Of a DNA stretch of 61,062 bases, positions 15,148 to 24,805 are shown in pieces. The notes beneath the pieces are model-generated. The model saw only the letters and a program-made list of their open reading frames with translations, was not told the origin of the DNA and did not search any database. A program made the translations under genes and the position numbers. The stretch lies in assembly GCF_018760735.1 (NCBI RefSeq), contig NZ_JAHHZN010000024.1, positions 1 to 61,062 of the forward strand, in the 5' to 3' direction. Each line of letters opens with the position of its first letter. Within the stretch, counting starts at the first letter, position 1. The stretch is from Hymenobacter piscis. GTDB lineage: Bacteria > Bacteroidota > Bacteroidia > Cytophagales > Hymenobacteraceae.

Positions 15148-16467
15148 TTACCCGCCCCTGCCATCCGGCAACTCCGGCCGGATGCCGGGCGGGCGTAGGT
15201 CGCGGCGGAAATGCCACAGCCCACCACTTAGCAGCAGGGCGTAGCGCAGGCCCTGGGCCAGGGGCGCGCCCAGCAACCCCAGCCGGGGCAGCAGCAGCAC
15301 CAGCAGCAGCCCGAACAGCCCGGCCGACCCCGCCTGCACGGCGACGTAGCGCCCCACCTGGGCCCGGGCCGTAAACAGGAAAAACAGCGTCCAGGTCAGG
15401 AATTTAAGCCAGTCGGCCAGCAGTTGGGGGCCCAGCAGGAAGCCGGCGGCGGCAAAGCGCGGCTCGAAAAGCAGGGGCAGCAGCCAGTTGCGCGCCAGCC
15501 AGATGGCCCCCAGGCCCACCGCCAGCCCCGGGGCCAGCACCCGCAGCACCAGTACCACGAAGCGGCCCTGCTGGTGAGGATGGCTGCTGAGGGCCGCCAG
15601 ACGGGGGTAATACACGCTTCCCACCAGGGCCGAAAACACCATGGTATAGTTGTCGGAAAGCTTGACCACGGCCTGCCACAGGTCGGTAGCCGCCAGTCCG
15701 AACTGCCGGATCAGTACTTCGCGCAGCGCAAAATCCACGGCTTTGGAAAACAGCAGCACGCTCAGGGCCATGAGCAGGAAACGCCCCAGGCCGCGCAGGG
15801 CCGGCCGGCTGAGGCGGCCGCGCAACCGGGGCAGCAGCCCGGCCCGCAGGGCCACCACGGCGGCGGGCAGCAGCGTGAGGCCCTGGGCGGTCAGGTACGC
15901 CAGCAGGGCCTGGGCCACGGTGCCGTGGTAGCCCAGCAGCACCCCGCCCACTGCCAGCGGCCCCAGCAGGCTCAGCAGGACGGTAAGCGCGGCGTACGCC
16001 CACAGGCGGCCCGCCGCCAGCAGCACCACAATCAGCAGGGCGTGGCCTACCAGCAAGGCCAGCCCGGCCCCGAACGCCAGGGCCCACCCCGGCCCCACGC
16101 CCAGCACGCCCAGCAGCGGCCCGGGCAGCAGCAGCACCGCCCCCAGGGCCAGCAGCACCGCCGCAGCGTTGAGCACGGCCGCCGCCCCCAGCCAGGCCCG
16201 GTACCGGCCCGAACCGGCCCGGAGCGGGGCCAGGTACTTCACCACCCCCACGTGCACGCCGTCGTTGGGAAGGGTGGTAAACAGGGCCAGCAGGTTCTGG
16301 AAGTGGGCCAGCAGCGTGAGGCCGCCCGGTCCGCCGTACACGGCCAGCAGCTTGTTGAGCACCAGCGCCCCCACCGTCCGCGCCCCTACCGCCACTCCCA
16401 CCGCCGCCGACCCGCGCACCAACCGCCCGAAAACGGCACTCCGGGATTCAGTCTGGGAAGTAGGCAT
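15148..16467 (-). CDS. Polysaccharide flippase (Wzx/MATE-like)
   Basis: A 439-residue protein with about 12-14 hydrophobic helices, Leu/Ala/Gly rich, and no soluble domain. The layout and motifs such as LRPLRAGSGRYRAW-like cytoplasmic loops, TDLWQAVVKLSDNY and SVYYPRLAALS fit O-antigen translocases of the MATE fold (WzxE type), which flip undecaprenyl-linked repeat units outward. The ATG at 16465-16467 was chosen; the 38 residues upstream in frame are Pro/Arg-rich and not membrane-like. It lies between a GT2 and a FemAB-like gene, all on the minus strand, consistent with a glycan operon. Confidence 0.85.
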   Translation of the reverse strand: MPTSQTESRSAVFGRLVRGSAAVGVAVGARTVGALVLNKLLAVYGGPGGLTLLAHFQNLLALFTTLPNDGVHVGVVKYLAPLRAGSGRYRAWLGAAAVLNAAAVLLALGAVLLLPGPLLGVLGVGPGWALAFGAGLALLVGHALLIVVLLAAGRLWAYAALTVLLSLLGPLAVGGVLLGYHGTVAQALLAYLTAQGLTLLPAAVVALRAGLLPRLRGRLSRPALRGLGRFLLMALSVLLFSKAVDFALREVLIRQFGLAATDLWQAVVKLSDNYTMVFSALVGSVYYPRLAALSSHPHQQGRFVVLVLRVLAPGLAVGLGAIWLARNWLLPLLFEPRFAAAGFLLGPQLLADWLKFLTWTLFFLFTARAQVGRYVAVQAGSAGLFGLLLVLLLPRLGLLGAPLAQGLRYALLLSGGLWHFRRDLRPPGIRPELPDGRGG

Positions 16468-16603
16468 GCCGGCGGGATTGGGAGAAGTTCGGATATGGAT
16501 GAACAGGGGCGGAAACGGGCAGCGGCTCGGCAAACCTACCGGCCCGGGCCGGGCCCAGCGGGCAGCCCCGGTAAGTATCACGCCTCCGGTGGCGGGCCGG
16601 CCG

Positions 16604-17578
16604 TCAGCTCAGCGGCTTCGAGAAGGTAAGCTTAAGGCCCGACAAAGCCCCCAGATGACGCTTGAAGCGCAGCAACGACTCATCGACGCCGGCAGGCCGG
16701 GCCGAGATGCCCAGGTCGAGCAGCCGCATGCCGCTGGCCCGGCCGAAGGCGTGCAGGCCGGCGTTGATGAGCACCATCGGACTCAGGTGATTATACGCCC
16801 GCGGGCTGGCGGGCAGAAAGTGGTAGAGCACATCGGCGCGCACCTGAATGGCAACCGACACGGCGGCCCACTCCCCCGCCGCATCGCGCACCGAAAACAG
16901 GAAGAAGTGGCGCGGCAGGGCCCGGAACAGATCCTGTAGCTGCTCGAGCGTGATGTTCAGCGGCTGGCCCTTTTCCTGGCGGCAGCGGCGCACAAACTCG
17001 TAAGCCAGCGGCAGCAGCAGGGGCGGCTCCTGCTCGAAGCGCAGGCCCTGCCGCTGGCACTTGCGCAGCCGCCGCCGCGCCGAAGGGTGCAGGTGGGCCT
17101 CGTAGTCGCGCGCGAGCGGCAGGTAGCTGTTCAGCTCCACGGGGCCAATCTGGTAGCCCAAATCGGTGAGGACCGCCGTGAGCCGGGCGCTGGCAGCGGG
17201 TTCGTAGGCGAAGGCGGGGGGGCGCAGCGTCAGGGAGCACACGCCGCGGGCTGCCAGCGCGGCCTCTACCGCCTGCAAGAAGACCCGCAACACGTGCTGG
17301 GGCAGCGCCGGAGCAGTTTGCACGGCCCCGAAGGGCGCCCGCCAGGGGCTGCGGGCCACGCCCTCCCCGACTTCCCAGGCTACCGACAGCTGGGCTACGG
17401 TGTGGCCGACGGCGGGCTCTTCCAGGAAAAAATGCAGCTGCTGGCCGGCGCTGGTTTGCCGGGCCTGGTGGGCGGGCGTCAGGTAGAGCCAGGGCGCGTA
17501 GGCCGGGGGCAGCGCCGGGGCCGCCCCGGCCTGCTGGCGCACCACGTAGCCTTTCGCCGGAGCGGGTAAAGCAAGCAC
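16604..17578 (-). CDS. FemAB/GNAT-like acyltransferase
   Basis: A protein of about 324 residues similar in layout to GNAT_6/FemAB-like transferases: ARDYEAHLHPSARRRLRKCQRQG gives the basic acyl-carrier-binding loop, and LPRHFFLFSVRDAAGEWAAVSVAI the GNAT beta strands. Such enzymes add amino acids or acyl groups to cell-wall or lipid substrates and often sit in surface glycan loci, as here. The start is uncertain: no ATG is well placed; GTG 17578 is used because the frame upstream to 17761 lacks family-like sequence. A -7-like box (TACTTTCG, minus strand 17640-17633) supports a start in this area. Confidence 0.75.
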   Translation of the reverse strand: MLALPAPAKGYVVRQQAGAAPALPPAYAPWLYLTPAHQARQTSAGQQLHFFLEEPAVGHTVAQLSVAWEVGEGVARSPWRAPFGAVQTAPALPQHVLRVFLQAVEAALAARGVCSLTLRPPAFAYEPAASARLTAVLTDLGYQIGPVELNSYLPLARDYEAHLHPSARRRLRKCQRQGLRFEQEPPLLLPLAYEFVRRCRQEKGQPLNITLEQLQDLFRALPRHFFLFSVRDAAGEWAAVSVAIQVRADVLYHFLPASPRAYNHLSPMVLINAGLHAFGRASGMRLLDLGISARPAGVDESLLRFKRHLGALSGLKLTFSKPLS

Positions 17579-17802
17579 AAGCGGTGCAACGGGGGAAAGC
17601 AAAGGCAGAGGGCTAAACCGGAAAACAAGGGCCGAAAGTACAACGAATTCCGGCTTCGGCGGGCAGTAGCGGCGTTTTAGCCGGGCGGCGGGCCGAAGCC
17701 GGCAACCGAAACCTGGGGCGGGCGGCCACCTGCCCGACCCACGCGCCAGCCTTTCCGCCAAAATCCCGTAAACTGCCCCGGATTCCGCTTTTTCTGTTGC
17801 CC

Positions 17803-19020
17803 ATGATGCCCCCCTCCGCCCCGGCTACTCCCCTGCCCGCTCCGCCCCTTGCCAGGTCCTTTGATGAGGAAGACGAAGACACCGACCACCTCTCTCCCAA
17901 AGCCCTGGCCGAGCTGGAAGCGGCCCGCCTGCTGCGCGAGCAGCAGATTGGTCAGCGGCCCGGCACGCTCACTCTGCGCGCCGATGCCATGGCGCCCCGC
18001 CTGATGCTGACCACCTACGACGAGGATTTTTTCCACGAGCACGAGTACGCCAACTACGACGAGCTGCTGCATTTTTTTCGCCAGCATCCTGACAAAAAGC
18101 ACTGGCTTGACGTGCGTGGCTACAACGACCTGGGCCTGATGCAGCGCCTCATGGACGATTTCCGCATTCATCCCCTGCAGATGGAAGACGTGCTCGGCGA
18201 CTACCAGCGGGCCAAGGTGGAGGAAACCGACGACGGCCTGTTCCTGGTCTCGCGCATGACCGAATTCACCCGCCTGCTCGACATCGAGGACGACCAGCTC
18301 TCCATTTTTACGGGCGACAACTACGTGCTCACTTTCCAGGACGACTACGACGACTGCCTGGAGGCCGTGCGGGTGCGCCTGCGCCTGGGCCGCACCAACC
18401 TGCGCCGCCGCACCCCGCTTTACCTGGCCTACGCCCTCACCGACGTGGTACTCGACCACTACTACCCCACCATGGCCGCCATCGGCGACTACATCGAAAC
18501 CCTGGAGGAGCGCATCTTCCAGGGCCGCGCCGACCGCCGGGTGCTCAACCGCATCCTGCGCATCAAGAAGGATATCGTACGTTTCCGCCGCCTCGTGTAC
18601 CCCGAGCGGGAGAAGATTGCCGAACTCCTGCGCATGCCCGACGAGGACGTGCCCGAGGAAATCAAGGTCTTCTTCAAGGACTGCTACGACCACGCCATTC
18701 AGGCCCTGGACCTGGCCGAGAGCTACCGCGAAACCGTGAGCAGCCTGGTGGAACTCTACATGTCGGACCAGAGCAACCGCGCCAACGAGGTGATGAAGGT
18801 GCTCACCATCATCAGCAGCATCTTCATTCCGCTGAGCTTCATTGTGGGCCTCTACGGCATGAATTTCCAGCGCGAAGGGCCCAACGGCCAGGTGAACTAC
18901 CTTAACATGCCCGAGCTTTACAGCCCCTGGGGCTACCCCACGCTGCTGGCCTTTCTGCTGCTCGTCGTCATCTTCCAGCTGGCCTATTTCTACCGCAAGG
19001 GCTGGCTGACGAATAAGTGA
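17803..19020 (+). CDS. corA: Magnesium/cobalt transporter CorA
   Basis: A 405-residue CorA-type divalent metal channel. A large acidic cytoplasmic N-terminal domain and a long helix (about residues 215-330) are followed by two C-terminal membrane helices with the signature YGMNF after the first. The N-terminal ~40 residues are an unusual Pro-rich, then acidic extension. The ATG at 17803 is used rather than the in-frame TTG at 17797. The gene is divergent from the FemAB-like gene and ends exactly where a repeat element begins. Confidence 0.95.
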   Translation: MMPPSAPATPLPAPPLARSFDEEDEDTDHLSPKALAELEAARLLREQQIGQRPGTLTLRADAMAPRLMLTTYDEDFFHEHEYANYDELLHFFRQHPDKKHWLDVRGYNDLGLMQRLMDDFRIHPLQMEDVLGDYQRAKVEETDDGLFLVSRMTEFTRLLDIEDDQLSIFTGDNYVLTFQDDYDDCLEAVRVRLRLGRTNLRRRTPLYLAYALTDVVLDHYYPTMAAIGDYIETLEERIFQGRADRRVLNRILRIKKDIVRFRRLVYPEREKIAELLRMPDEDVPEEIKVFFKDCYDHAIQALDLAESYRETVSSLVELYMSDQSNRANEVMKVLTIISSIFIPLSFIVGLYGMNFQREGPNGQVNYLNMPELYSPWGYPTLLAFLLLVVIFQLAYFYRKGWLTNK

Positions 19021-19176
19021 GGTGGCGAGGTGGTGAAATGGTGAGGTGGTGAGGTGGTGAGATGGTGAGTTTGACGTTCAACAGTCCTAACCGCGCCATC
19101 TGTGCAGACAGGTCCGTTGAACATCAAACTCACCACCTCACCACCTCACCATTTCACCATCTCACCACCTCACCTA
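19021..19176. repeat. Family-1 palindromic element, complete copy
   Basis: Left arm of GGTGAGGT/GGTGAAAT units, core at 19067-19131 opening GAGTTTGACGTTCAAC and closing GTTGAACATCAAACTC, then an inverted right arm. The core interior carries AGTCCTAA and GCGCCA, shared with other copies. It lies between convergent genes and could act as a terminator hairpin. Confidence 0.9.
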
Positions 19177-21924
19177 TTTCACCGCTTCCACCCGGATGTC
19201 GGTGCGGCGAAGTTCGGGGCCGTTGACGCGGAAGAGGTGGAAGGTGCTGGTGAGGGGGTCGTAGGTGAGGTCGATGCGGGGCGTGGTGCTGTCGAAAGGC
19301 TTGCCCCCGATGAGGCGGAAGCGGGCGTCGTAGAGGTAGGCCTTATTGGGGCCGGTTTCGGTGAGGGCGTACACTTGGCGGTCGGGGCCGAAGTTGAAGT
19401 ACTGGATGGAGCGCGGGGCCGAGGTCAGGAACGACTGGCTGAGCAGGGCCTTGCCGGTGGGGCTGAACAGGGTGAGGCGCCCCCCATCCTCGCGCGATAC
19501 CACGTAGGTGCGCTGGCGCTGGTCCGGAATCAGGCGGAAGCGTGATTCCCGGCTCCAGGTGGCCACCCGCTGCCGGCTCACCACGTCGCCGCTCAGGTTG
19601 AAGGTCACCCGCTCGCCGTGCTGGCTGACCACCGTCAGGCGGGTGCGTTGCAGCGTGGGCCCGCTTTCGACCAGCACCCCGCTGGCCAGGCGGGCGCCCA
19701 CGCTGATGGGAAAGCCCGGAAAGGCCCCGCCGGCCTGGTCGAAGGCGTACACGTAGCCGTTTTCGAGCAGCACCACCACCACGTCGCGCCCGTCCACGGT
19801 CAGGTACTCGGGCGCCCCGGCCAGGCGGAATTCCAGCTGCTTGGGCTGCCAGCCGGCGTAAGTGCGGCCCTGGGTATCGTAGAGAAACAGGTTGCTGCCC
19901 CCGCCCGCCACCAGCAGGCGGCGCGGGGCCGGCTGCTGCGTGGGCGGCGACACGCTCAGGGAAGTGGCGCGCACGGTATCGGGCAGGTTGAGCGGGAAAT
20001 TGGGCTGCAGCTGCCCCCGGCTGTTGTACTGGTAAAGGCGGCCGGGTGTGGCCACCAGAAAGCCCGTGGCGCCCGGCAGCCGCACGGTGGGCCCCACCAG
20101 CGGCCCGGCCAGCGAATCGGACCAGGCCACCACGTTGTCGGGGGTGATGTAGTGCAGCACGTGGGCCGTATCCTGTACCAGCACGCCGGGCAGCTTGGCC
20201 CCGGCCACCAGCACGGCCTCGGGCGAGGTTTCCAGGGGCACTTTGAAGTCGAGCACGCTGCCCGTGCCGTCGGCGTTCTGGGGCCGGGCCTCGGCCGGGC
20301 CCTCGGCGGGGTGGCGCAGCAGAAACTGGGTGAAGTACTGGGCCCCGGCTTCCTGCTCATTGGCCGGCGGCACCCACTGCAAAGCCACCTGGGGGAAACG
20401 CTTGAACAGGGTTTCGTTGCGCAGCAGGCCGGCCCGGCGGTCTTCCTGCAGGCCCCGCAGCAGCAGGTTCCAGCAGTTGCGGGTATCGAGCAGCACGCGC
20501 AGGCGGGCCAGGGGCTGGGTATCCTGCAGAAAGGCCACCTGGGTGGGCGAGCGGCTCCAGACACTGCCCGCCGCCACGTCGGTCAGGTACTGGCGCAGGG
20601 CGGCTTCGTCGTCGCCGAACACCACGTAGTTGCCCACCACCGCCACCACCGGCCGGGCAAAGCCCTGGAACAGCGTACCCAGCAGCTCCCGGGGCAATTC
20701 ACTCACGCCGGTCTGGTACCACTGGTAACTGCCCACCTTCCCGAAGGCCGGGCTGGCCCCGCTGGCCCGGCGCAGCTGGCCCAGCAGGTTGCTCACGGCG
20801 GCCGGCCGGCTGGTGTAGGCCAGGGCCAGCTTGCCGGGGCGCACCCGGGCCGAGGCCGTGCCCAGGTAGCACAGGGCCACTTCCTGGCTTAGCTGGGCCG
20901 TCAGGCTATCGAGCAGGGGCTGCACTGCCGGGGCCAGGGAGTCGGGAGCGGCAGAGGAGGGGCGGGGGCCGCGCAGCACCCGCACGGGCCCCAGGCCCAG
21001 GTGCATGACCAGGGCGGCGCGCAGGGGCAGCACCTCGGCCATGCGCAGGCGCTGGGCGGGCTGGCCCACCAGTCGCTGGTGCAGGCCGTCGCGGGCCAGC
21101 TCGGGGTTGGCGAAACCATTAAACTCCACCTTGTTGCCCACCAGCCGCATTTCCGTCATCTCGTTGCGGGCCAGACTGGCCACGGCCGCTATTTCGGGCG
21201 TCAGCTCGGAACGAAAAAAGACGCCCATGAGCTGGGGCAGCCGCCGCTGGTTGAGCAGCAGCGTAGCATCCACGTCGCGGAGCTGGAAGTAGTCGATGTT
21301 CTGGAAATCGGCCGCTACGGTGGGCGCTTCCGGCTGGGCCAGGCGGCGGGCTACGGCTTCCACCAGCTCGGGCCGGGCACTGAACACGAGGTGGTTGCGG
21401 TAGTTGAGCAGGGTCAGTCCCTCCTCACCGTCGGGCACGCTTATGTCGGTCAGCAGCTGGCCTTCGTAGTCGCGGGTAGTTACCCGGAAGCGGGCGTCGC
21501 GGCCCAGGCCTTCGAGCAGGCTGCGCACCTGGCGGTATTCGCGCACGCTCCCGATGGGCACCTGAAACAGCAGGTCGAAGCGGCCCGGCCCCGTGACGTG
21601 CAACGAGGTAAGCACCCGCTTGCGGCCCAGAAACCTGAGCACCACCCCGCGTCCCCCGGTCAGGCTATCGGCCAGAACCAGGGTTTCCTCCACCTGCTGG
21701 AAGTAGCGCACGGCCGTCAGGTTGTCCCAGACCTGGGTTTCCTTAAGGTGACGAATCAGGGTGGAATGGTCGCGGGTGACGACTACCAGCGCCGCATCCT
21801 CGGGTACCAGGCTCCAGGGGTCGACGGGCACGCGGGCCAGGGTGCGGCGGTAGTACACGTAGGAGCCCAGGGCCGTGAGCAGCAGCAGCAGACTTGCCAG
21901 AAATACCAGAACGCGGTTCGACAT
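19174..21924 (-). CDS. Large membrane-anchored protein, DUF3352-like plus beta-propeller-like region
   Basis: A 916-residue protein with one N-terminal membrane helix (residues 5-25) and the rest presumably periplasmic. Residues of about 35-560 resemble DUF3352-type proteins (LVPEDAALVVVTRDHSTL at the start). From about residue 600 the sequence has repeated short strands (GFLVATPGRLYQYNSRGQ, LFLYDTQGRTYAGW, GYVYAFDQAGGAFPGFPI, LTLFSPTGKALL), typical of a PQQ/WD-like beta-propeller. The function is unknown; a scaffold or sensor role is inference. The frame starts at ATG 21922-21924 and ends inside the repeat element. Confidence 0.75.
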   Translation of the reverse strand: MSNRVLVFLASLLLLLTALGSYVYYRRTLARVPVDPWSLVPEDAALVVVTRDHSTLIRHLKETQVWDNLTAVRYFQQVEETLVLADSLTGGRGVVLRFLGRKRVLTSLHVTGPGRFDLLFQVPIGSVREYRQVRSLLEGLGRDARFRVTTRDYEGQLLTDISVPDGEEGLTLLNYRNHLVFSARPELVEAVARRLAQPEAPTVAADFQNIDYFQLRDVDATLLLNQRRLPQLMGVFFRSELTPEIAAVASLARNEMTEMRLVGNKVEFNGFANPELARDGLHQRLVGQPAQRLRMAEVLPLRAALVMHLGLGPVRVLRGPRPSSAAPDSLAPAVQPLLDSLTAQLSQEVALCYLGTASARVRPGKLALAYTSRPAAVSNLLGQLRRASGASPAFGKVGSYQWYQTGVSELPRELLGTLFQGFARPVVAVVGNYVVFGDDEAALRQYLTDVAAGSVWSRSPTQVAFLQDTQPLARLRVLLDTRNCWNLLLRGLQEDRRAGLLRNETLFKRFPQVALQWVPPANEQEAGAQYFTQFLLRHPAEGPAEARPQNADGTGSVLDFKVPLETSPEAVLVAGAKLPGVLVQDTAHVLHYITPDNVVAWSDSLAGPLVGPTVRLPGATGFLVATPGRLYQYNSRGQLQPNFPLNLPDTVRATSLSVSPPTQQPAPRRLLVAGGGSNLFLYDTQGRTYAGWQPKQLEFRLAGAPEYLTVDGRDVVVVLLENGYVYAFDQAGGAFPGFPISVGARLASGVLVESGPTLQRTRLTVVSQHGERVTFNLSGDVVSRQRVATWSRESRFRLIPDQRQRTYVVSREDGGRLTLFSPTGKALLSQSFLTSAPRSIQYFNFGPDRQVYALTETGPNKAYLYDARFRLIGGKPFDSTTPRIDLTYDPLTSTFHLFRVNGPELRRTDIRVEAVK

Positions 21925-21983
21925 GCAGGGAAACCCAGGAGCGGGGGGTGGGCAAAAATAGGCAATCGGGGCGGAGCAGCGGC

Positions 21984-22054
21984 GAATGCGGGAATCAGCG
22001 ACTGGGGGCGCTCAGGATGACAAACGGCCCACGCCTTCGCTGATTCCCGCATTC
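21984..22054. repeat. Hairpin with perfect 18-bp arms
   Basis: GAATGCGGGAATCAGCGA (21984-22001) and its exact complement (22037-22054) enclose a 35-nt loop that carries CTCAGGATGACA, a fragment of the family-2 REP-like sequence. It lies in the divergent region before the permease gene. Confidence 0.85.
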
Positions 22055-22109
22055 ACTCAATTGCCCATTCACTATCTTCCGGGCCCAAACTCTCCCTTTT
22101 TTCCTTTTT

Positions 22110-23588
22110 ATGTCTGAAAAGCAAGGCCATTTTCAGCGGGCCATTACGCTGTTCGACGCCGTCATGATTGTCTCGGGCAGCATGATTGGCTCCGGTATTT
22201 TCATTGTCAGCACCGATATCAGCCGCAAGGTGGGCTCCACGGGCTGGCTGCTGGTGGTCTGGCTGCTGACGGGTGTCATCACCCTGGCCGGGGCCGTGAG
22301 CTACGGCGAGCTGTCGTCGATGTTTCCGAAGGTGGGCGGGCAGTACGTGTACCTGCGCGAGGCCTACAACAAGCTGGTGGCCTTCCTCTATGGCTGGACG
22401 CTGTTTCTCGTGATTCAGACCGGCGTTATTGCGGCCGTGGCCGTGGCCTTCGCCCGCTTTACCGGCGTGCTTTTGCCCTGGTTTTCGGAAGCCAACGTGC
22501 TGTTTGCCGTGGAGAACGTGCCGCTGCTGGGCACCTTCCAGTTCAGCACGGTGCAGCTGCTGGCCATCGGGCTGCTGGTGTTTCTGACTTACATCAACTC
22601 CCGGGGCGTGCGCTCGGGCAAGCTGATTTCCAACATCTTCGGCAGCACCAAGCTCGTGGCCCTGGGTTTGCTGATTCTGACGGGCCTGCTGCTGGGCGTC
22701 AAGCACGAGGCCGTGAGCCAGAACTTCCAGCACATCTGGCAGGCCGCCAGCTTCGACGCCGCCGGCCAGAGCACGCCCCTGACGGCCGCCGCCCTGGTCA
22801 CGGCCATCGGTCTGGCCATGACGGGCTCCCTGTTCAGCTCCGACGCCTGGAACAACATCGGCTTCGCGGGCGACGAAATCGTGAAGCCCGAACGCACCAT
22901 TGTGCTGAGCATGGCCCTGGGCACGGCCATCGTGACGGGCCTCTACCTGCTCATCAACGTGGTGTACCTGCTGGTGCTGCCCCTGCAGGGCGCCCCCAAT
23001 GCCCCCGACGTTATCGGGCGGGGCATCATGTACGCCACCGATGAGCGCGTGGGCACGGCCGCGGCCGAAAGCATCCTGGGCGCGCCCGGGGCCTACGTGA
23101 TGGCCGTGCTCATCATGATCAGCACTTTCAGCGCCGACAACAGCATTCTGCTCTCGGGCGGCCGGGCCTACTACGCCATGGCCCAGGACGGCGTATTTTT
23201 CCCCGCCATGGCCCGCCTCAACAAGGCCGGCGTGCCCGGCGTGGCGCTCTGGGGCCAGTGCGTCTGGGCCTGCCTGCTGTGTCTGTCGGGCTCCTACGGC
23301 GAGCTGCTCAACTATGTGATGTTCTCCGTGATTCTGTTCTACGTCATCACCATTATCGGCATTTTCGTGCTGCGTCGCACCCGGCCCGAGGCGCCGCGTC
23401 CTTACCGGGCCTGGGGCTACCCGGTGGTGCCGCTGCTCTACATTGTGCTGGCTTCCACCTTCTGCTTTATCCTGCTCACCGACCCGGCCAACTCCAAATT
23501 CGCCCAGCGCGGCCTGCTGCTGGTGGCCCTCGGCGTGCCGGTGTACTACCTGGTCCGCAACCGTTTCGCCCGGAAAGTGAATAAGTGA
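22110..23588 (+). CDS. APC-superfamily amino acid permease
   Basis: A 492-residue transporter with 12 predicted membrane helices. The first helix carries the APC substrate motif SGSMIGSGIFIVS, and helix 6 the FSSDAWNNIGFAGDEI segment typical of LAT-type amino acid transporters. It probably imports or exchanges amino acids; the substrate cannot be read off. The ATG at 22110 follows a CT-rich leader. The transcript is likely ended by the hairpin at 23677-23710 within the downstream repeat element. Confidence 0.93.
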   Translation: MSEKQGHFQRAITLFDAVMIVSGSMIGSGIFIVSTDISRKVGSTGWLLVVWLLTGVITLAGAVSYGELSSMFPKVGGQYVYLREAYNKLVAFLYGWTLFLVIQTGVIAAVAVAFARFTGVLLPWFSEANVLFAVENVPLLGTFQFSTVQLLAIGLLVFLTYINSRGVRSGKLISNIFGSTKLVALGLLILTGLLLGVKHEAVSQNFQHIWQAASFDAAGQSTPLTAAALVTAIGLAMTGSLFSSDAWNNIGFAGDEIVKPERTIVLSMALGTAIVTGLYLLINVVYLLVLPLQGAPNAPDVIGRGIMYATDERVGTAAAESILGAPGAYVMAVLIMISTFSADNSILLSGGRAYYAMAQDGVFFPAMARLNKAGVPGVALWGQCVWACLLCLSGSYGELLNYVMFSVILFYVITIIGIFVLRRTRPEAPRPYRAWGYPVVPLLYIVLASTFCFILLTDPANSKFAQRGLLLVALGVPVYYLVRNRFARKVNK

Positions 23589-23811
23589 AGTGGTGAATGA
23601 GTAAGTTGGATGGTCATGGCGAGGAGGCACGACGAAGCAATCCGTCCTTCACGCAGTTCAACCGCCTGATAAACGTAAAGCCCCTGACGTATGCACGTCA
23701 GGGGCTTTTTGGTAGGTCAAAACGGAGAAGATGGGAAAGGACGGATTGCTTCGGCTGGTGGCCTCGCCATGACCATCCAACTCACTCATTCACCACTTCA
23801 CTTACTCACCG
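23589..23811. repeat. Nested palindromic element, family 4, with an internal terminator
   Basis: Outer arms of GTGAATGAGTAAGTTGG-type sequence are mirrored by CCAACTCACTCATTCACC. Inside them, GGTCATGGCGAGG ... GAAGCAATCCGTCC is mirrored by GGACGGATTGCTTCGGC ... CTCGCCATGACC, and at the centre lies the hairpin at 23677-23710. Three inverted layers share one axis. Confidence 0.85.
23677..23710 (+). terminator. Rho-independent terminator at the centre of the repeat
   Basis: AAAGCCCCTGACGT pairs with ACGTCAGGGGCTTT around ATGC, followed by TT. It ends the permease transcript and, being symmetrical, could also stop the convergent gene. Confidence 0.85.
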
Positions 23812-24531
23812 CTAGCGGCGGCGGCGGCGGGTGGTTTCCTTGGGCGTCAGGGTTACGTTCTGGCTTTTGGCGCTGCGGGTGCGTACCAGTTGGTCTTCGT
23901 AGCCGCCGTAGCCGTACAGGAGCGAGTTGTCGGCGTTGGCGGGTACTTCCAGCGAGTAGTTGCCGTTGGCATCAGTGCTGGCTACTTTCTTGGAGCCCTT
24001 CAACATTACAGTGGCACCGGCCAGGGGGCGGCCATCTTCGTCGAGCACCCGGCCCGTCAGGTTCACGGTGGCAGGCGCGGCTTCTACCGGCTCGGGTGCG
24101 GGCGCGGCTACCGGGGCCGCGGCTACTTCAGGTTCCGCCTCGGCTTCGGCCTTTTCTTCAGCAGCGGCCTGGACAGCGGCGGCGGCCGAGGTAGTGGCCG
24201 CTACGGTTTTGGTGGTGGTGATGGCCGGGGCTTTGGCGCTGGCTTCAGATTTGGCGGCGGCAGCTTCCGCTTCCGTCGGGGCAGCGGCCACCTCGGCCTG
24301 GGGGCGGGTGCCCGTAACGGTAGCTTCCCCGAGCTCCATAATGGGTACGGCAGCCGCAATGCGGCGGGTCGTCTGGGCCGGGAGCAGCACGTAGCCCAGA
24401 ATGACGATGGCTACAATGGCCCCCACGATGATGGCCAGCCGGCTATTACCCGACGATAGTTCTTCCTCGGCGCTCAGCAGCTCGGGCGCAGTATCGGGGT
24501 TGTCAACAGTGTTGGTAGAGTTGGTATCCAT
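23812..24531 (-). CDS. Membrane-anchored protein with carboxypeptidase-like regulatory domain
   Basis: A 239-residue protein. A short cytoplasmic N-terminus precedes one membrane helix (about 31-50, LAIIVGAIVAIVILGYVLL), then an Ala/Glu/Pro-rich linker of ~95 residues. The C-terminal ~80 residues are a CarboxypepD_reg-like beta-sandwich (NLTGRVLDEDGRPLAGATVML ... TDANGNYSLEVP), ending in a basic RRRRR tail. The architecture resembles periplasm-spanning TonB-like or anti-sigma-like proteins. The partner is unknown. The start ATG at 24529-24531 is well supported. Confidence 0.8.
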   Translation of the reverse strand: MDTNSTNTVDNPDTAPELLSAEEELSSGNSRLAIIVGAIVAIVILGYVLLPAQTTRRIAAAVPIMELGEATVTGTRPQAEVAAAPTEAEAAAAKSEASAKAPAITTTKTVAATTSAAAAVQAAAEEKAEAEAEPEVAAAPVAAPAPEPVEAAPATVNLTGRVLDEDGRPLAGATVMLKGSKKVASTDANGNYSLEVPANADNSLLYGYGGYEDQLVRTRSAKSQNVTLTPKETTRRRRR

Positions 24532-24736
24532 ACCAGGAGTAAGTAAAAGAAGTGGGAGTTGCAGAAAATCAGCGTTCGGAAGCCGGCGTGTTCAGGAGTA
24601 TTTCGGCCCAAAATGAAACCACCGGCTGTTAAAGATATAGAGTTCCCGCCCGTAGTACCTAATAGGCTGTACCGATTTCAGAATTTTATTTCCCACCCTG
24701 ATTTGCATAATTCCGGCGGAAAAGGTCCCATAATCT

Positions 24737-24790
24737 CAAAAAAAGAGCCGTTTCGCTTTCATACTGAAAGCGAAACGGCTCTTTTTTTGG
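24737..24790 (-). terminator. Strong bidirectional terminator
   Basis: AAAAAAAGAGCCGTTTCGCTTTC pairs with its exact complement around a 5-nt loop, giving a long stem with U tracts on both strands. It lies just past the stop of the minus-strand gene at 24806-25204. Confidence 0.92.
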
Positions 24791-24805
24791 TAGTAGCCGG
24801 CTGGC

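Noticed and set aside
22053..23630. 525-residue minus-strand frame opposite the APC permease
   Set aside because: Translation is a Gly/His/Gln-rich pattern typical of antisense frames; the plus strand has a clear transporter.
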